Assembly (NCBI GenBank): GCA_036674765.1
Contig: JARVKI010000042.1
Span: 295,611-359,610, forward strand
Length of the DNA stretch: 64,000 nt
Reading direction: 5' to 3'
Origin: Seiridium cupressi
Lineage: Eukaryota; Ascomycota; Sordariomycetes; Amphisphaeriales; Sporocadaceae
Shown piece after piece: positions 21,301 through 32,792 of this stretch. The position numbers and the translations under genes are program-made. The notes under the pieces are model-generated. The model saw only the letters and a list, made by a program, of their open reading frames with translations, was not told where the DNA came from and ran no database searches. Position 1 is the first letter of the stretch; each line of letters opens with the position of its first letter.

Positions 21301-24300
21301 TATCTGCTCTTCCATCTCCGTCAAGATCTGGATAGTACTCGCAAGAGTCAGCTTGACTTCCCTCGTAGACAGGCGTGAGGTCACTCCTCCAATGGACCGA
21401 CGAGCCTGAATTATCAGCCGGGTCACCAGCACCTTCGCTGTACCACACAGTGCCGTCTCTGTTGAATTTGTCGACCCAAATCATGTCGTCTTTGCCATCA
21501 CCGTTGACGTCGGCCCAGCGCAGGTTGGCTCGGTCTTTGCCTTCCGAAAACTTGAACTGTGCGGCTTCGGTCCAACTGTCATCATCGTTGTGGAAGAAGC
21601 CCCACGAACGACCATCTTTTTCGATGCAGATGTAATCGGCCCTTCCATTGCCTACACACTGCCATGTCAGTTGACCGGTATAGATCAAGCCTTGTCTTGC
21701 ACTTCCGTCCATGATTCGGGGATGGGGAACATGTTTAAAGAATTGTTACCACATACCTGTAAGATCCCCAAATTGAACAGGCAGATCCTGGATGCCTATT
21801 CCACGCGTCTCCGGGCAGTATAGTGAGGGAGCTGGGTTGGAGTTGTAGGCCCAATTCCATGCGCCTGTCGTAGGGTACTTATTGAGCCACAGCTGAACCC
21901 GATTGTCATTATCCGGGTCTGACCGCACGATGGCGCAAGCCCCGTCTCCATCCCAGTCGACCAAATGAAGATCTCGGCGATCCAAATACTTCCCAATTGC
22001 TTGTGTAGTGGGGTCCCAAATTATCGTGCTTGCATCCCAAAAGCATTCATCCCCGACGATAGACTTCAGTCCTTTGTTGGGGTAAAGCCTCATTTCGCCC
22101 TTTGAAAGGGTCCATACATAGTCTTCTCGACCATCATCATGGCCCATCATGTTACAATATCTGCGATGTTGAAGTTAATATCCGATTCCATTCAAATGAG
22201 AATCACCAAGAATAAACAGCGGTTGCTTACTTGTCACCATCAGCTGTCATTTCAAAAGAGTTAGCAAATTGGACAAAACGAGCGCTCAATCTAGTATGCT
22301 TACCCTCAAGCTTTGTTGAACCATAACCCACGTTCTTCCAAACGTGCATCTTGAAGGTGTGCGTCCCATCATCTTCGGTATGCTCGAAAAAGACGTAGTC
22401 TTGCCTTCCGAGTAATCCGAAATCCTCAGCCTCTCCGTAGACACGAGCAAAGTGGATTCGATTGCGAAGATAGGTCTCTTCATCAGTCACGAAGCCCGAC
22501 ATACCAGTATGCGTTGGTCCCAAAATTGCTCCCTTATGGAATCCCTGGCGCCAGCCAATATTAAGACCATTACCTTCAACACCAGCCATGCAACTTCTTG
22601 CGTTGGTGTAAGTCGTTGTGACGCCTATATCGTCGAGCCAAAGCCAATCATCCCGTCCCTAACAGATGACACATTAGCAACCATTTTTTACCTTGCAAGA
22701 GGTCGTTGCTTGGCGATTCATGCTGAAGAGTGTGTTACTTGCATCACCATTGATATCCTCAAAGCGGACACCTCTGATATCACCTAATCCTTTACCTGTA
22801 AACCTCTGACCGAGTGCCTGCCAGTATGCTGGAACATCGTCTTGAGAAAACAGAAGTCAGATTATCGTTCTCATAAGACAAATATTCTCTGACTCACTGA
22901 TCCAGCCATTTCGCCAGCACAAGATGTTACCATTGTCTTGCACCACGCAATAATCAGCCCTGCCATCGCCATCTACGTCACCGAGACGAACATTTGCTTG
23001 GGCGTAACCTTCACTCTTTTTCCAGAGCCCAATGGCCTTGAAAGTCGGTGGCTTTGTGTCTGTACCATCTTTTTGATTAATGGATACATAAACGTTTCCG
23101 TCAGTACCGACGCAGGCAAAGTCGTCGTAGCCTTCACCTGGAGTCAAGAGCTTTAGTATGAATTCACTTAACAATCAGCGCGACACATACCGTTTACATC
23201 AATAAAATGCACACCTCGAGGAATACAGTTGTCATTGACGCTGAGATCGGCAATTTTGGTGAACTTGGCGCCGTTCTTCTTCCAGCAGCCATATGCAACT
23301 GAACCATCGGAATTGTTGAATCACCCAAGCAGGTCGTCTTGCTCTCGGCCATAAAGGCGAGCAAAGAACCATTGGTTGCGGTCAAAATCGCTGGTGATCG
23401 TGAGGATCACACCCATTTCTACACTATCGTGGTAGTAAATACCATCACTCACGCCAGAGCCTCGCTGCGTAAGACCGCCAGCGTAGACACCCGACCCGTA
23501 CGCTTTGTCGCAGGTATTTTCAGGGACGACGCCGTCTAGAGATGCAGGTTGTGGTATCAACCCGTCCGAATACGCGCCTTTGATTGCTGCCTACCATACG
23601 TAAGCCATTTTAACATAGCCAGCGTCGGTCGGATGGGTCCCGTCATTCAGGTCGGCAGTGGTCAAGTAATCCACTACACAATCCAAGGTCAGCGTTATAA
23701 GTCTCCCACGGTTGTTATGTGAGAGTTGAGGGTGTGCTGCCATGTTTGGGGCATTTTGCTCTCTGCTGAATGACATGGATCTCTAAGATTGGATACCATT
23801 GGATATATGAGACTTTGTTCTACTCACTATCAGCCAACACGATGGGTATGTCCACAGTCCCGACTGCATCATTTGTACCAGCATTACCTAGAACAACATT
23901 GGGTCTATAGCCGTAAGAGTTCTTGGAACGTGCATAGACCTGGTCAATGACGTCTCCAGGCGTTGCCTCAACATTCTACGCATGATTCAGTAAGTAAGTC
24001 TAATAATCCTTGAGTACAATGAAAGGATGGCATACATTGTCTACCATGTCACCATTCTGCTTGGTGCCCACCATATCTACCTCCCAGCCTTTGTATCTCA
24101 ATTGGTCTCTCAGAGGCTCGTGGAATCTGGCTATGTTAGCTTCTGAGTAAGCGCCTAGTCTAATGTTGAGGGTTTAGTTACCTGTTTCTTGTTAAAGATA
24201 GTAAACTTTAGACTATAGAGGCTCTGAGGGGAAGGATCTGTAGGTCGGGTCTATCATCGCGAGACTCGACACTGTTTCCTGGTATGCTAGTACTGAAGGA

Positions 24301-24438
24301 CGAGTTCAAAGTTATGAGCTCATGATTGGATGAATACCGAGACAACAAGTCTAGAGGGATGTTGCCGCATTGTGCAATTTCAAACCAGAAGAATACACTG
24401 AGTGAAGCCCAGCAGCACAAGAATTTATCCAAATACAT
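18317..24438 (-). pseudogene. Secreted SGNH hydrolase / FG-GAP / Cys-rich / NucA-NucB-like multidomain gene, with six in-frame stops
   Basis: A very large multi-exon gene reads from a signal-peptide ATG at 24438 to a TAA at 18317. In order: an SGNH/GDSL hydrolase (block I ILPLRASIV, normally with G where R stands; GNAGTND near 23.9 kb; DGTHP block with the catalytic Asp and His near 23.63 kb); many FG-GAP/VCBS repeats (DVDGDGRADY, DVNGDGKDDMIW, DLDGDGRADM); a Thr/Pro-rich linker; a Cys-rich block (CTANCGLSCLIFC); a region with CEVEEYPF and RLIPEDENGAHG that resembles NucA/NucB deoxyribonucleases; and a Cys/Trp-rich C-terminus. Stops interrupt otherwise continuous frames at 24208-24210, 23591-23593, 23321-23323, 20466-20468, 19965-19967 and 19929-19931. 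Several replace an expected Trp (TGG to TAG/TGA), as G-to-A RIP mutation would. One apparent intron near 22.66 kb is only about 33 nt. Gene callers may split this into several false genes. Confidence 0.75.
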
Positions 24439-24517
24439 GACTGCCGATAATAGCCACTTTGTGACTCGACAGAGCCAGTTGCAATTGCGGTTTTCAAGAT
24501 AATCGTTAGAGTGTGGC

Positions 24518-24525
24518 TATATATA
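24518..24525 (-). promoter_or_regulatory. TATA-like box of the SGNH/FG-GAP pseudogene
   Basis: TATATATA lies 80 bp upstream of the ATG at 24438, a plausible core-promoter position for this strand. Confidence 0.4.
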
Positions 24526-27500
24526 TTCTGGCCTCTTCAAATGTATTCCATCAACTCGCCATTAGCACCACGCCTCATGAAGCCTAGCCCCCAGCCCCCA
24601 GCGGCACAGCAGAGCGAGAAAAAGCTGATTTCTCACGAGGCTTCACATCGTCGGCTCGCGACATGACTGTAGCTGAATTATCTCACTTCCGGCGATGCTC
24701 CATCTTGCGCACGCGACATTCGATATTTATGTAAGGACACAACCTGTCAAGGGGGACGGTTCATGCAGGAACCAGACCAGTAGCGCAATAAGTTGATGCA
24801 GAGTACTACTGACCTAGCGTCAAAACGAAAAGTCGTGACTGTGATAAGGAGCATCCCAGGCCTGGGAATAGAACGACTATTTTGGCGGGATTGAGATGAT
24901 CCGTCTGGTCAGATGATACCAGCATTCCGGGTTGGAGATAAACATGTGCATATCCTAGTCGCTCCATTCCTTAGTAATATGAGATAGTGTTATTTTTAGC
25001 AACCTGCAGCTCGGTTAGGTGGTCGGCTGGACCCAGTTAAATACGTCAATACCCCAAATGGATATCCGACACCATGGAGCCGAGGTAAGCTCAGCGTAGA
25101 GCCTCTGAGCGTCTGTAATACAGGAATCTGAAGCCATGATGCTTCGTGTTACCGTATTAACCGACAAAATACTTGATATCATAACGGACGAGGTTAAAAA
25201 GGGTAAGTTGGTAACTTGTGATTAATTGAGTATATGTGTGTGTGTGGTTGGGAAGCTCGAAATAATGGGTGGCTGGGCACCTGTTTTAACACCGGAGACT
25301 TGGGTTAATGATACTGAAATCGGGAAGGCCATCCGGGCCTACCTCACCTAGTTGTTCTGTGGCTGAGCTACATATACCCCGCATGGGCTGTCACATTGAT
25401 GTGGTCTTTTGGTCTTTATGTCGGAGCTGCCACGAGCTTGCGTTGGTCCACGTAGCGCTGTTATATCATGGAGGGCTCTGAGACTATGGGCCAATGCATA
25501 CAACCAACGTATGTCGAATACAGTGGCTCCGCCAGTGGGGCTTCGACGAAACCTGGGTAGCGATGTGGGTTTGGTGCCGCGCGAGCGTGGCGCAGCCGCT
25601 GCGCCGGGGGAATTCTCTATTCCGGCTTTACGCCCTGTATGCTCCGCTTCAGCAACATCGCTGTAGCTCAATAGACCTATTTGGCCTCTGACAGTAGTCG
25701 ACTCGCTGTTGAACGTGCTGTATACGTTCCCAAAGCTGACTGGCACGATGTTAGTGATGACTTCGCTCCATAGCCAGAAGCTAGACAAGAAATAGCAGGA
25801 AATTGAGCGCTCTTCGCACATCAAGCGAAATTCAAATTATTCTCACTGATTGACACCACCACATCACTCCCTGAACACCAGATAATTTTGGATATTTACG
25901 GAAACGGTCAAGATTCATGTAAGATTGGTCATTTCCCCAGGCCCGACAAAGTGTATAGCTATTGTGAATTGTCGTAGGAGGTCACTGAATGTTCTGAAGC
26001 CATGGGTTAGATTTATTGCAATCTCTAATAATCAATACAAGTATTGCAGCGGCGAAAAGTTCAGCCCACAGTTGGCAGGACTTGTGGTCCAATATCGCAA
26101 CTTGGTAGCGTAGTGTTTATGTAGACCAATGAGGAACGAAGCCATCTGGCTCGCTGGTACCTTGTTTTCATGCATAGCCCATAAGTAACTCAGAGGTATT
26201 TCAGATGATTGAGCATTCCGTGCGAGAACAACTCCAGTACAGTTTAAACACATCTCATACGACTTTTATAGGGGATATTTTGTATGAACTCTACTAATCT
26301 GTACAATCCCATCCTATGACCCGCTGATTTACATTATCCTTCGGCGCTATTACGCAGCGTCTATGCCCTCTTTTCGAGACCATTCCTGCGTGATTTATCT
26401 GGAGTCAACGACCTAGCTCTGTTATTGGATCTCGATTAGGTTACCGTCAGGACCCGTCACGATAAGAAAAGTATCAACCCCAATCTACTAAATGCCCACT
26501 CAAATCCAGGTCATAATCAAGACAACACCTCTGCGCCTCAGACTATAGGATATGTCGAGGGGTGGGGGGTGGAATAATTATCTTCATATCGATTAGATTC
26601 CAAACCGAACCCAAATACCTACAATTGACATCTCCGAAACACGGCCGCCGACCCAATGAGAAGCTCAGCGTTTGCTACGATCATTGCCAAGCACGCACAT
26701 ACGTTGGCCAACTCGCCTATCACTTGGCCGACGTTATATTCTGCTCATAGGAATGGAACAATACGGCCATATTGATCGAGCCTGTCACGGAAGGGCGCAA
26801 GGACATCTGTTTTACGACTATTTTTGATTAACTACTTAATCTTTACGGGAAGCTCTGGACTGAAAAAGGGCACCGAGCCAGCTCCAGGCGACGACAAAAC
26901 CACTAGGATTAGGCTGGCTGCAGGTGTCTCAACCTCACCATCACTATGGCTTATCCCATTTAGATCACTAGCAAAGACAGCCGCAGCCAATAAAAATTAT
27001 TCGAATCAGCAATGCAAATGCAATGCGTAAGCCCATTGTCGTCTCTGAGTTGCGTCCTGCCAAACCTGCGGAAGGCGTGATGCTTAAGCTCACCGATTTA
27101 GCCACGAACTAATAAGTATCTCGTGCTGTAAACATCGGATTCTAGACCTCGATAAAGACCATTTAAACGAATCATATTTCGTAAATCAAAAGAATGTGGT
27201 GTAGTGCGTTAAAGCTAGCTGCTGCTATTCGTCTGACTAAGTGCAAATTGCCCGGCGTGGCATGTGACCAACCCACACCTGCGTACCTCACACGCCCACC
27301 AAATCTCCGGGCAACGTTCGTAATTAGTCTTGTTAACTAGTCTTCCCAGCGCAATATCAAGTACCTCTCATCGTGGCCGAACCGTGGAGCATATTAATCG
27401 CTTTCCTAGCCAGCGCGGGCATTGCGTTGCGACATGTTGTGTTGGCGCAACGCCTCCGTCCTGCAACTCTCGCAATCGTGCAGTGTTCTCTGTGGGTCAC

Positions 27501-29734
27501 ACTGCGGCTCTACTACCCCATAACTGCAGTTGCCCGGTATAAGAGGGGGTCCATTTCTCATAGCCTCCTGGCAATAGTTATAGCCATTTTTTCGTATATT
27601 TCCATGATAGTTTTGACAGCTACTGCAATACCTCTGAAAATATGCTCGTGAACACATGTCGCGGTTGTTGGCTAAGTTTTTATAGGGTCAATGCGCTTCG
27701 CGTTCCGAGTGATTTGGTCAGAACGATATAGCCGATCAGTAAGTTCTATTGAGGAGTTTAGAGTTCTTGCCGCAAGGTCCCAGAAGTCGGGACTTCATAT
27801 AGCTTTCAACCTGGCAGCCATTCACACTCAGAATCATTAGCAACCCAATCGTGAAGGTGATAATGATTGCCAAACCGTGCTAGAGTCAACCTCATGACGC
27901 GCAGCTAGGATTATTCACATTTCGATATTGCCATGACGTTAATCACTATCAACACTCATAATTGCTTGCCCCATTATCATGACTTCAGTGACAAGCCAAA
28001 ACATTGTTTAGTGTGATGTCCAATAATGCGCTATGATGTGATATGATAGAAGCTAACGCCTGATTCGCTCCAACAGACCTAGCTATGGAAATATTTCCAA
28101 CCAAAACTATGAGGGACTATATGTCATCGCAATCACGTAAAGCAGATGGACACAAGTGCTCAAACAATGGCTGTTACTAACAGCTGAATTCTCCAAACAA
28201 CCCCACCAGATCTTTCATTCACCATTCAGAAGAGACTGAAGTGTTTGTGAGTAACGGCTTGGGTAACAAAGTCGAAAATTATAAAAGCCATCGAATATTC
28301 CAATTTAGATTTAGAAATGTCCTTTCACATCCTTTAGAACACGCATCTCTAGAAATCCCCAAAAGTAAAGAATATACCCACAACAAGTAAAAGAACTTAG
28401 CTGGGTATACACAAGAGTTTGCCCGTCATGGTACAACACGCTATTAAGAAATACTCGCCCAGATACTGACTTCATGTAGCCGAACCAAGGAGAGCGAGCA
28501 AACCAAGAACAGCAGCAGACCGAAGAACAGAAGCCGACCCTTAGAGAGCAGGGTATCATGCTTCTCGAAGTCAGGAAGGAGCTGACGAAGCATCAAAAAG
28601 CTCTTGAGAAAGAAATCACCGAGCTGCTTGAGGAAGAATACGAGCAGAAGATCCTCGTTGTCGTGAGCAAGATACGCCCGTATGCTATCGAAGCTGAGAT
28701 CAATGGCTTCATTGGGCCTTCTAATAAGAGAGACTTCTACGTGTTGGAGGATATAAAAGGCATTTGAGCCTACTACTTGGGGGACAAATACGCTAAGCAC
28801 GTGGAGTGCAGCTTTGCGGACCCTGGCCCCGTGAAACGATATGGAGACGCGAGGTTGTGGCAGAGAAAGTAGCTTTCATCGAGTATTGCGGCTTCTTATT
28901 TTCCTGTAAAAATCCCCGCACAGAGAATTGCCAGTCCACGTTCAGCATAGCTTTGACCAGTCCTGATCACGGTCCACAGAGGATGGTCTCTATCAGGAAT
29001 ACTATGGGTAATTAGAATAAGCCAAGGTAGCACCGCGCAGAATACTACTCGCTCGTATATCTGATTTAAGCTGTTTGGAAAGGTGGCGATTGTATTAACT
29101 GATAACTTCGCATTCCAAAATGATATGATGTTTTAATTCACTCGAAATGCTGCCTTCTAATGCTCGTATATCAACTAATATGGCACACATTTTCGCAATA
29201 GCAAGCCTATCACCTACAAGGATTTCAAAAAATATATACATAATGTATTCACCATTTCCCTACTGCTTCCGGTCGATATATCGTGATTTCCCTCGTCCCC
29301 GGTCCTCCATACAGCTTGCTTGTCCATACACATCCATCTAATCGAAGAACAGTTAGTCGGTTGGCCTAGCAGTACTATGACCCATCAACATCAATCCTTA
29401 ATCAATGGTGGATCGAGAAATTGGACGGTGGCAGGCGCAATAAGCTTCCATCTGTTCAATTCAATACGGAGATCATGTCAGGAACCTGCAGTCGGAGAGC
29501 CGCCGCACAAAGGACTCCCATCGCTCCATCTTGATGTGCATCAACGCTATCCCAACTGCCTCTTAGAGGCGGGTGCGGGATAAGCAGCACACTTTGTCTC
29601 TCGACGCAGTGCCAGCCCAGAAGAATCTGCAGAAACGCACTGGTTCCTAGACTGACGGTATTGCCAAGCCAGTGATATATGAATAATCTAATCAGGTTGA
29701 GTATGCACGTGCTATGAAAATCAGTAAAGAGAGT

Positions 29735-29861
29735 TGATGGGCACGCAATATGGGTGGAAACCAGTATATTGTGTGGTGGTGAAGAGGGAGAAGAGAAGCG
29801 CCAGCTCCCGGCCGTGGGGCCTACCTGCCGGAGAACGCACAGACCATGTGGGTTCTCATCA
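29735..29861 (+). mobile_element. Solo LTR, copy A of a 127-129 bp family
   Basis: It begins TGATGGGCACGCAATATGGG and ends GGTTCTCATCA, so its termini TGATG/CATCA are inverted and follow the TG...CA rule of LTRs. It is flanked by a perfect 5-bp target-site duplication, AGAGT (29730-29734 and 29862-29866). The same sequence recurs at 42770-42898 and, inverted, at 46120-46248. No internal retrotransposon sequence lies next to it. Confidence 0.85.
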
Positions 29862-30465
29862 AGAGTGATTGATCACTGTGTTTCCCCTCACCCCCATCTA
29901 GTGAAAGGACCTATTTGAACACCATGCCTAGGTATAATACATCCACAACTAAACCATTGCGGAACGCACATCTATCTTAGCGATCCATCATTCATGGCAG
30001 GATAATACGATTCGTACTAGGGCATGCTAGGTGCGGTCATTATCTCAGTGACATTCGATTCAATTTTCGTTTTACGCAATTATAGTGGTGGTGGGATGTC
30101 AACCCCGACCAGGCATGTGAATCATTTTCATGACAGGGAAGTCGGTGGGCTTGTGCTGCGGCACAATCAATATGCCATTGGGGGTAGTGTAGTGGGGTCC
30201 CACTGAGAGAGCCACTACATATGTATGCAGGCTACCGGCACAAACAGCCACGGACGTAAGCCGGTTTTGGGGGTAACACAAATGATCCGAAAGTTCCAAC
30301 CGTGATGAAACGTAAGGGTGCACTATCTAGAATCCCTTTCGATATTCAGTGGAGATCAGTTATCCATTGCCCAACCCAACATCCACGCCCGCGACTATCA
30401 CCTTTGTGTACTGCCACCAAAACGAGGCACTGTAACATCCTGGGACTGCACGGGACCAGGCTGCT

Positions 30466-30473
30466 TATAAATA
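30466..30473 (+). promoter_or_regulatory. TATA box of the D-2-hydroxyacid dehydrogenase gene
   Basis: TATAAATA, 92 bp upstream of the ATG at 30565. Confidence 0.5.
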
Positions 30474-30564
30474 CCTAGGAAAATCTTTCCCGACTTTGCC
30501 ATGTCAGTCTGGCCTCGAGAAATCCACGTGCCTGGGCGTTTCACACTGTTGAACTCTGCTTGTC

Positions 30565-31901
30565 ATGTCGTTAGACGCGCTCAAGCTCCCGAAGCATCTG
30601 CCTTCGCTAACACACGAGGTAGTTGTGCTTTTGGAGGAAGTACATATGACGATTGAACATGTTGATACGGCTCCACATTCGCATGAGCTCATTTCCTACC
30701 ATCGCATCACCAAGGCAGACGAGATACGCGAGCGTATCCAGTGCGCCAGCATCATCATTGCAACCCAGTGTCTGATCACAGCTGACAGTCTAGGGGATGC
30801 CCCTCATCTGTACGTCAACCAATGTCCCCATATGCTGCTTTCAGAACTAAGATGTCTCTCTAGGAAGTGTGTGATTACGCCAACTGCTGGTACCAATCAC
30901 ATCGACCTAGAAGAGTGCCGCCGTCGGGGCGTCAAGGTCGCCAAGTGCCAAGGATCAACATCTCCAGCCGTCGCAGAGCATGCACTAAGCATGGTAAGTA
31001 GAGAATTTGTATGGCCCTGTCTCTTACTGATATGAAGCTTGAGTATTTCGCTGCCAGGCGCAAAACCGTCATGCTGCACAACGACATTCGAACACTGGAC
31101 GAGAACTGTAAAAGCTCGTGGAAAAGGCAAGGTAGCATTGCATACAAGATGCAGACCGCCAATGAACATGCACCATACTCCCTTGGACAAGAAGTGGTGG
31201 GCATCATTGTGTATGGCAACATTGGTGTGTATCGGAGTCGCGTGCAGTGTCTTGAGCTAAATTCGTCCCCAGGAAAGCGCCTTGAGGTCTTGTGTAAAGG
31301 GTTGGGGATGCAGGTCTTAATCTCTGAGCGAAAGGGAGCCTCCGAGGTCAGAAAGATTTCCAATCCCGAGACCGGTCGCCTCTACAGTCGCGTTCCATTC
31401 GGTGAAGTCATCAGCTCAGCCACTGTGATCGTGCTCTGCTCCACATTCACGGAACAGTTGCGCAATCTGATTGATGCAAGCGAGCTCAATGCAATGAGAC
31501 CTGAGGCAATCATCATCAATGTTTCTCGCGGGGGGATCATGAATTCCGCGGCCGTTATTCAGGCAATGAGAGAGAAGCGCATCTCTGGCGCCTCGATAGA
31601 CGTTTTTGACCATGAACCCGCCAGCACAGCGGACGACAGCCCCTTTCTGGCCGAGGATACAAAAGACCTGAACCTCACCTTCTCTCCGCATGCGGGCTAC
31701 TTTTCGACAAAGACTGTACTGACAATGAAATCAATGGTCAAGGATCATGTTCAAAATTTCATTCCGGGGATTACGCCAACTTTGACGTATAATTTCACAG
31801 AAATATGGATGCTTCTTAATTTCGTATCTGGCAATCCTGTTCAGCCACCTACTGAAGATGAAGGCGGAGTTGAGGTTGCAAATTTTATATTTCTCCATTA
31901 G
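30565..31901 (+). CDS. D-isomer-specific 2-hydroxyacid dehydrogenase; C-terminal frameshift
   Basis: NAD(P)-dependent reduction of 2-keto acids or oxidation of D-2-hydroxyacids. Four exons: 30565-30809, 30864-30993, 31038-31224, 31273-31901; the phases join cleanly to give 396 aa. The catalytic triad of the family is visible: Arg in INVSRGGIMN, Glu in DVFDHEPA, His in FSPHAGYF. The substrate-loop motif PTAGTNHID is present. Two oddities: the Rossmann GxGxxG reads VYGNIG (first Gly is Val, where the family has Gly); and near 31763 the frame appears to lose one base. The overlapping frame gives a natural family-like end, SGDYANFDV, with a stop at 31790-31792, while the annotated frame runs on ~36 residues in unrelated sequence. 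The gene could be newly damaged, or the indel could be a sequencing error. The neighbouring MFS transporter may supply its substrate (inference). Confidence 0.85.
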
Positions 31902-32792
31902 ATTGTTCAACCCTCCTTCTTTTCATCCATAGAATACATCTATGTAAATGCCAACTAGCAATTTGCCTTTCTCCAGAGTTAAAGATTAGGTAAAATAAAG
32001 GTTATAAGGTGAGTTAAAAAATTGATTAGGTATCAAAAAGGTGCGAAAGGCAGGGGGAGGTAGCTAATCTATATACGATGGCTAAGAAGCCCGATAATCC
32101 AGGCGGCTGGCGCCCCTATTCTGACACCAAGAGTGTTATTTGGTGCTGTCAAGGGTCTCATGTAGCTAAAGAATCTATTATATCTTGAATCATAATAGGG
32201 CATGGAACAATTGAAATATTAGTACCGTCATTGTTCCTTATCCTGTGTCCCATCACCTACTATATAATAGGTGTATTTCTCAATGAGAGGCGTTGACGTG
32301 CTTTCTCTAAAATACCTATAACGATCTGGTGCTTGCGGTAACCCGTAAATGTTAGACTAATGAAAACAAGTCTGTTATGGGACTTGCGCCAATCGGCTAT
32401 AGTATAGCATTGCCTGACGCACAACATCAGTAACCTGACTGAATGATTCCGTCATGTAAAGAACACTGACAAGGCGAGGACCTCAACTCGCCCAACCTCT
32501 AACCCCTCCGAACTCGTGCGCAGTGCAGGGCGCATTATCACAGACCAAGGATAATATAGTAGTATGTATTGTACTAGCCATGTTTGGCACAAGCATATTC
32601 TAATTCTAACAACAGGGCTAGGTGGACCACCCCTTGCAACTTTAGCAAAAGCAAAAAGCTCCATCCAGGCAGCTACCGAAAGAAACTTGAGCAAAATGAA
32701 AAAAAGACAACTTGCGCGATCACTATCAGTTTTGTAGTGGCACATGATCGCTAACCCCGAGATACTGGTAAGAGGCTAACCAGGAAGTGACC
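31902..32792. other. Intergenic region between convergent dehydrogenase and MFS genes
   Basis: AT-rich, with no recognisable coding or RNA feature. The frame at 32745-32452 (-) has no motif and I do not count it. Confidence 0.5.

Larger units (their letters stand above)
24439..30564. other. 6.1-kb region without a supportable gene; contains one solo LTR
   Basis: No intact gene on either strand. Short frames at 25824-25348 (-), 27373-27651 (+, non-ATG start, hydrophobic) and 28480-28767 (+, Glu/Lys-rich, coiled-coil-like) look partly protein-like. None has a start, a motif and flanking exons together. The solo LTR at 29735-29861 is the only well-defined feature. Base composition is moderately AT-rich. 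Confidence 0.5.

Noticed and set aside
25348..25824. 158-codon minus-strand frame with a faint MFS-like flavour (VSFGNVYSTF...GQIGL)
   Set aside because: No transporter motifs continue on either side and the second half is compositionally odd; too weak to call even a remnant.
27373..27651. Hydrophobic 92-codon plus-strand frame
   Set aside because: It starts at GTG, has no signal-peptide logic or neighbouring exons, and hydrophobic frames arise easily in AT-rich DNA.
28480..28767. Glu/Lys-rich coiled-coil-like plus-strand frame
   Set aside because: No start codon context or conserved domain; the frame stops and resumes (AYYLGDKYAKHVE) without a splice solution. Possibly a remnant, but unsupported.
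29734..29862. Reading the 129-bp dispersed repeat as a TIR-type MITE with 3-bp duplications
   Set aside because: The TG...CA termini with exact 5-bp duplications at all three copies fit solo LTRs better than a cut-and-paste element.
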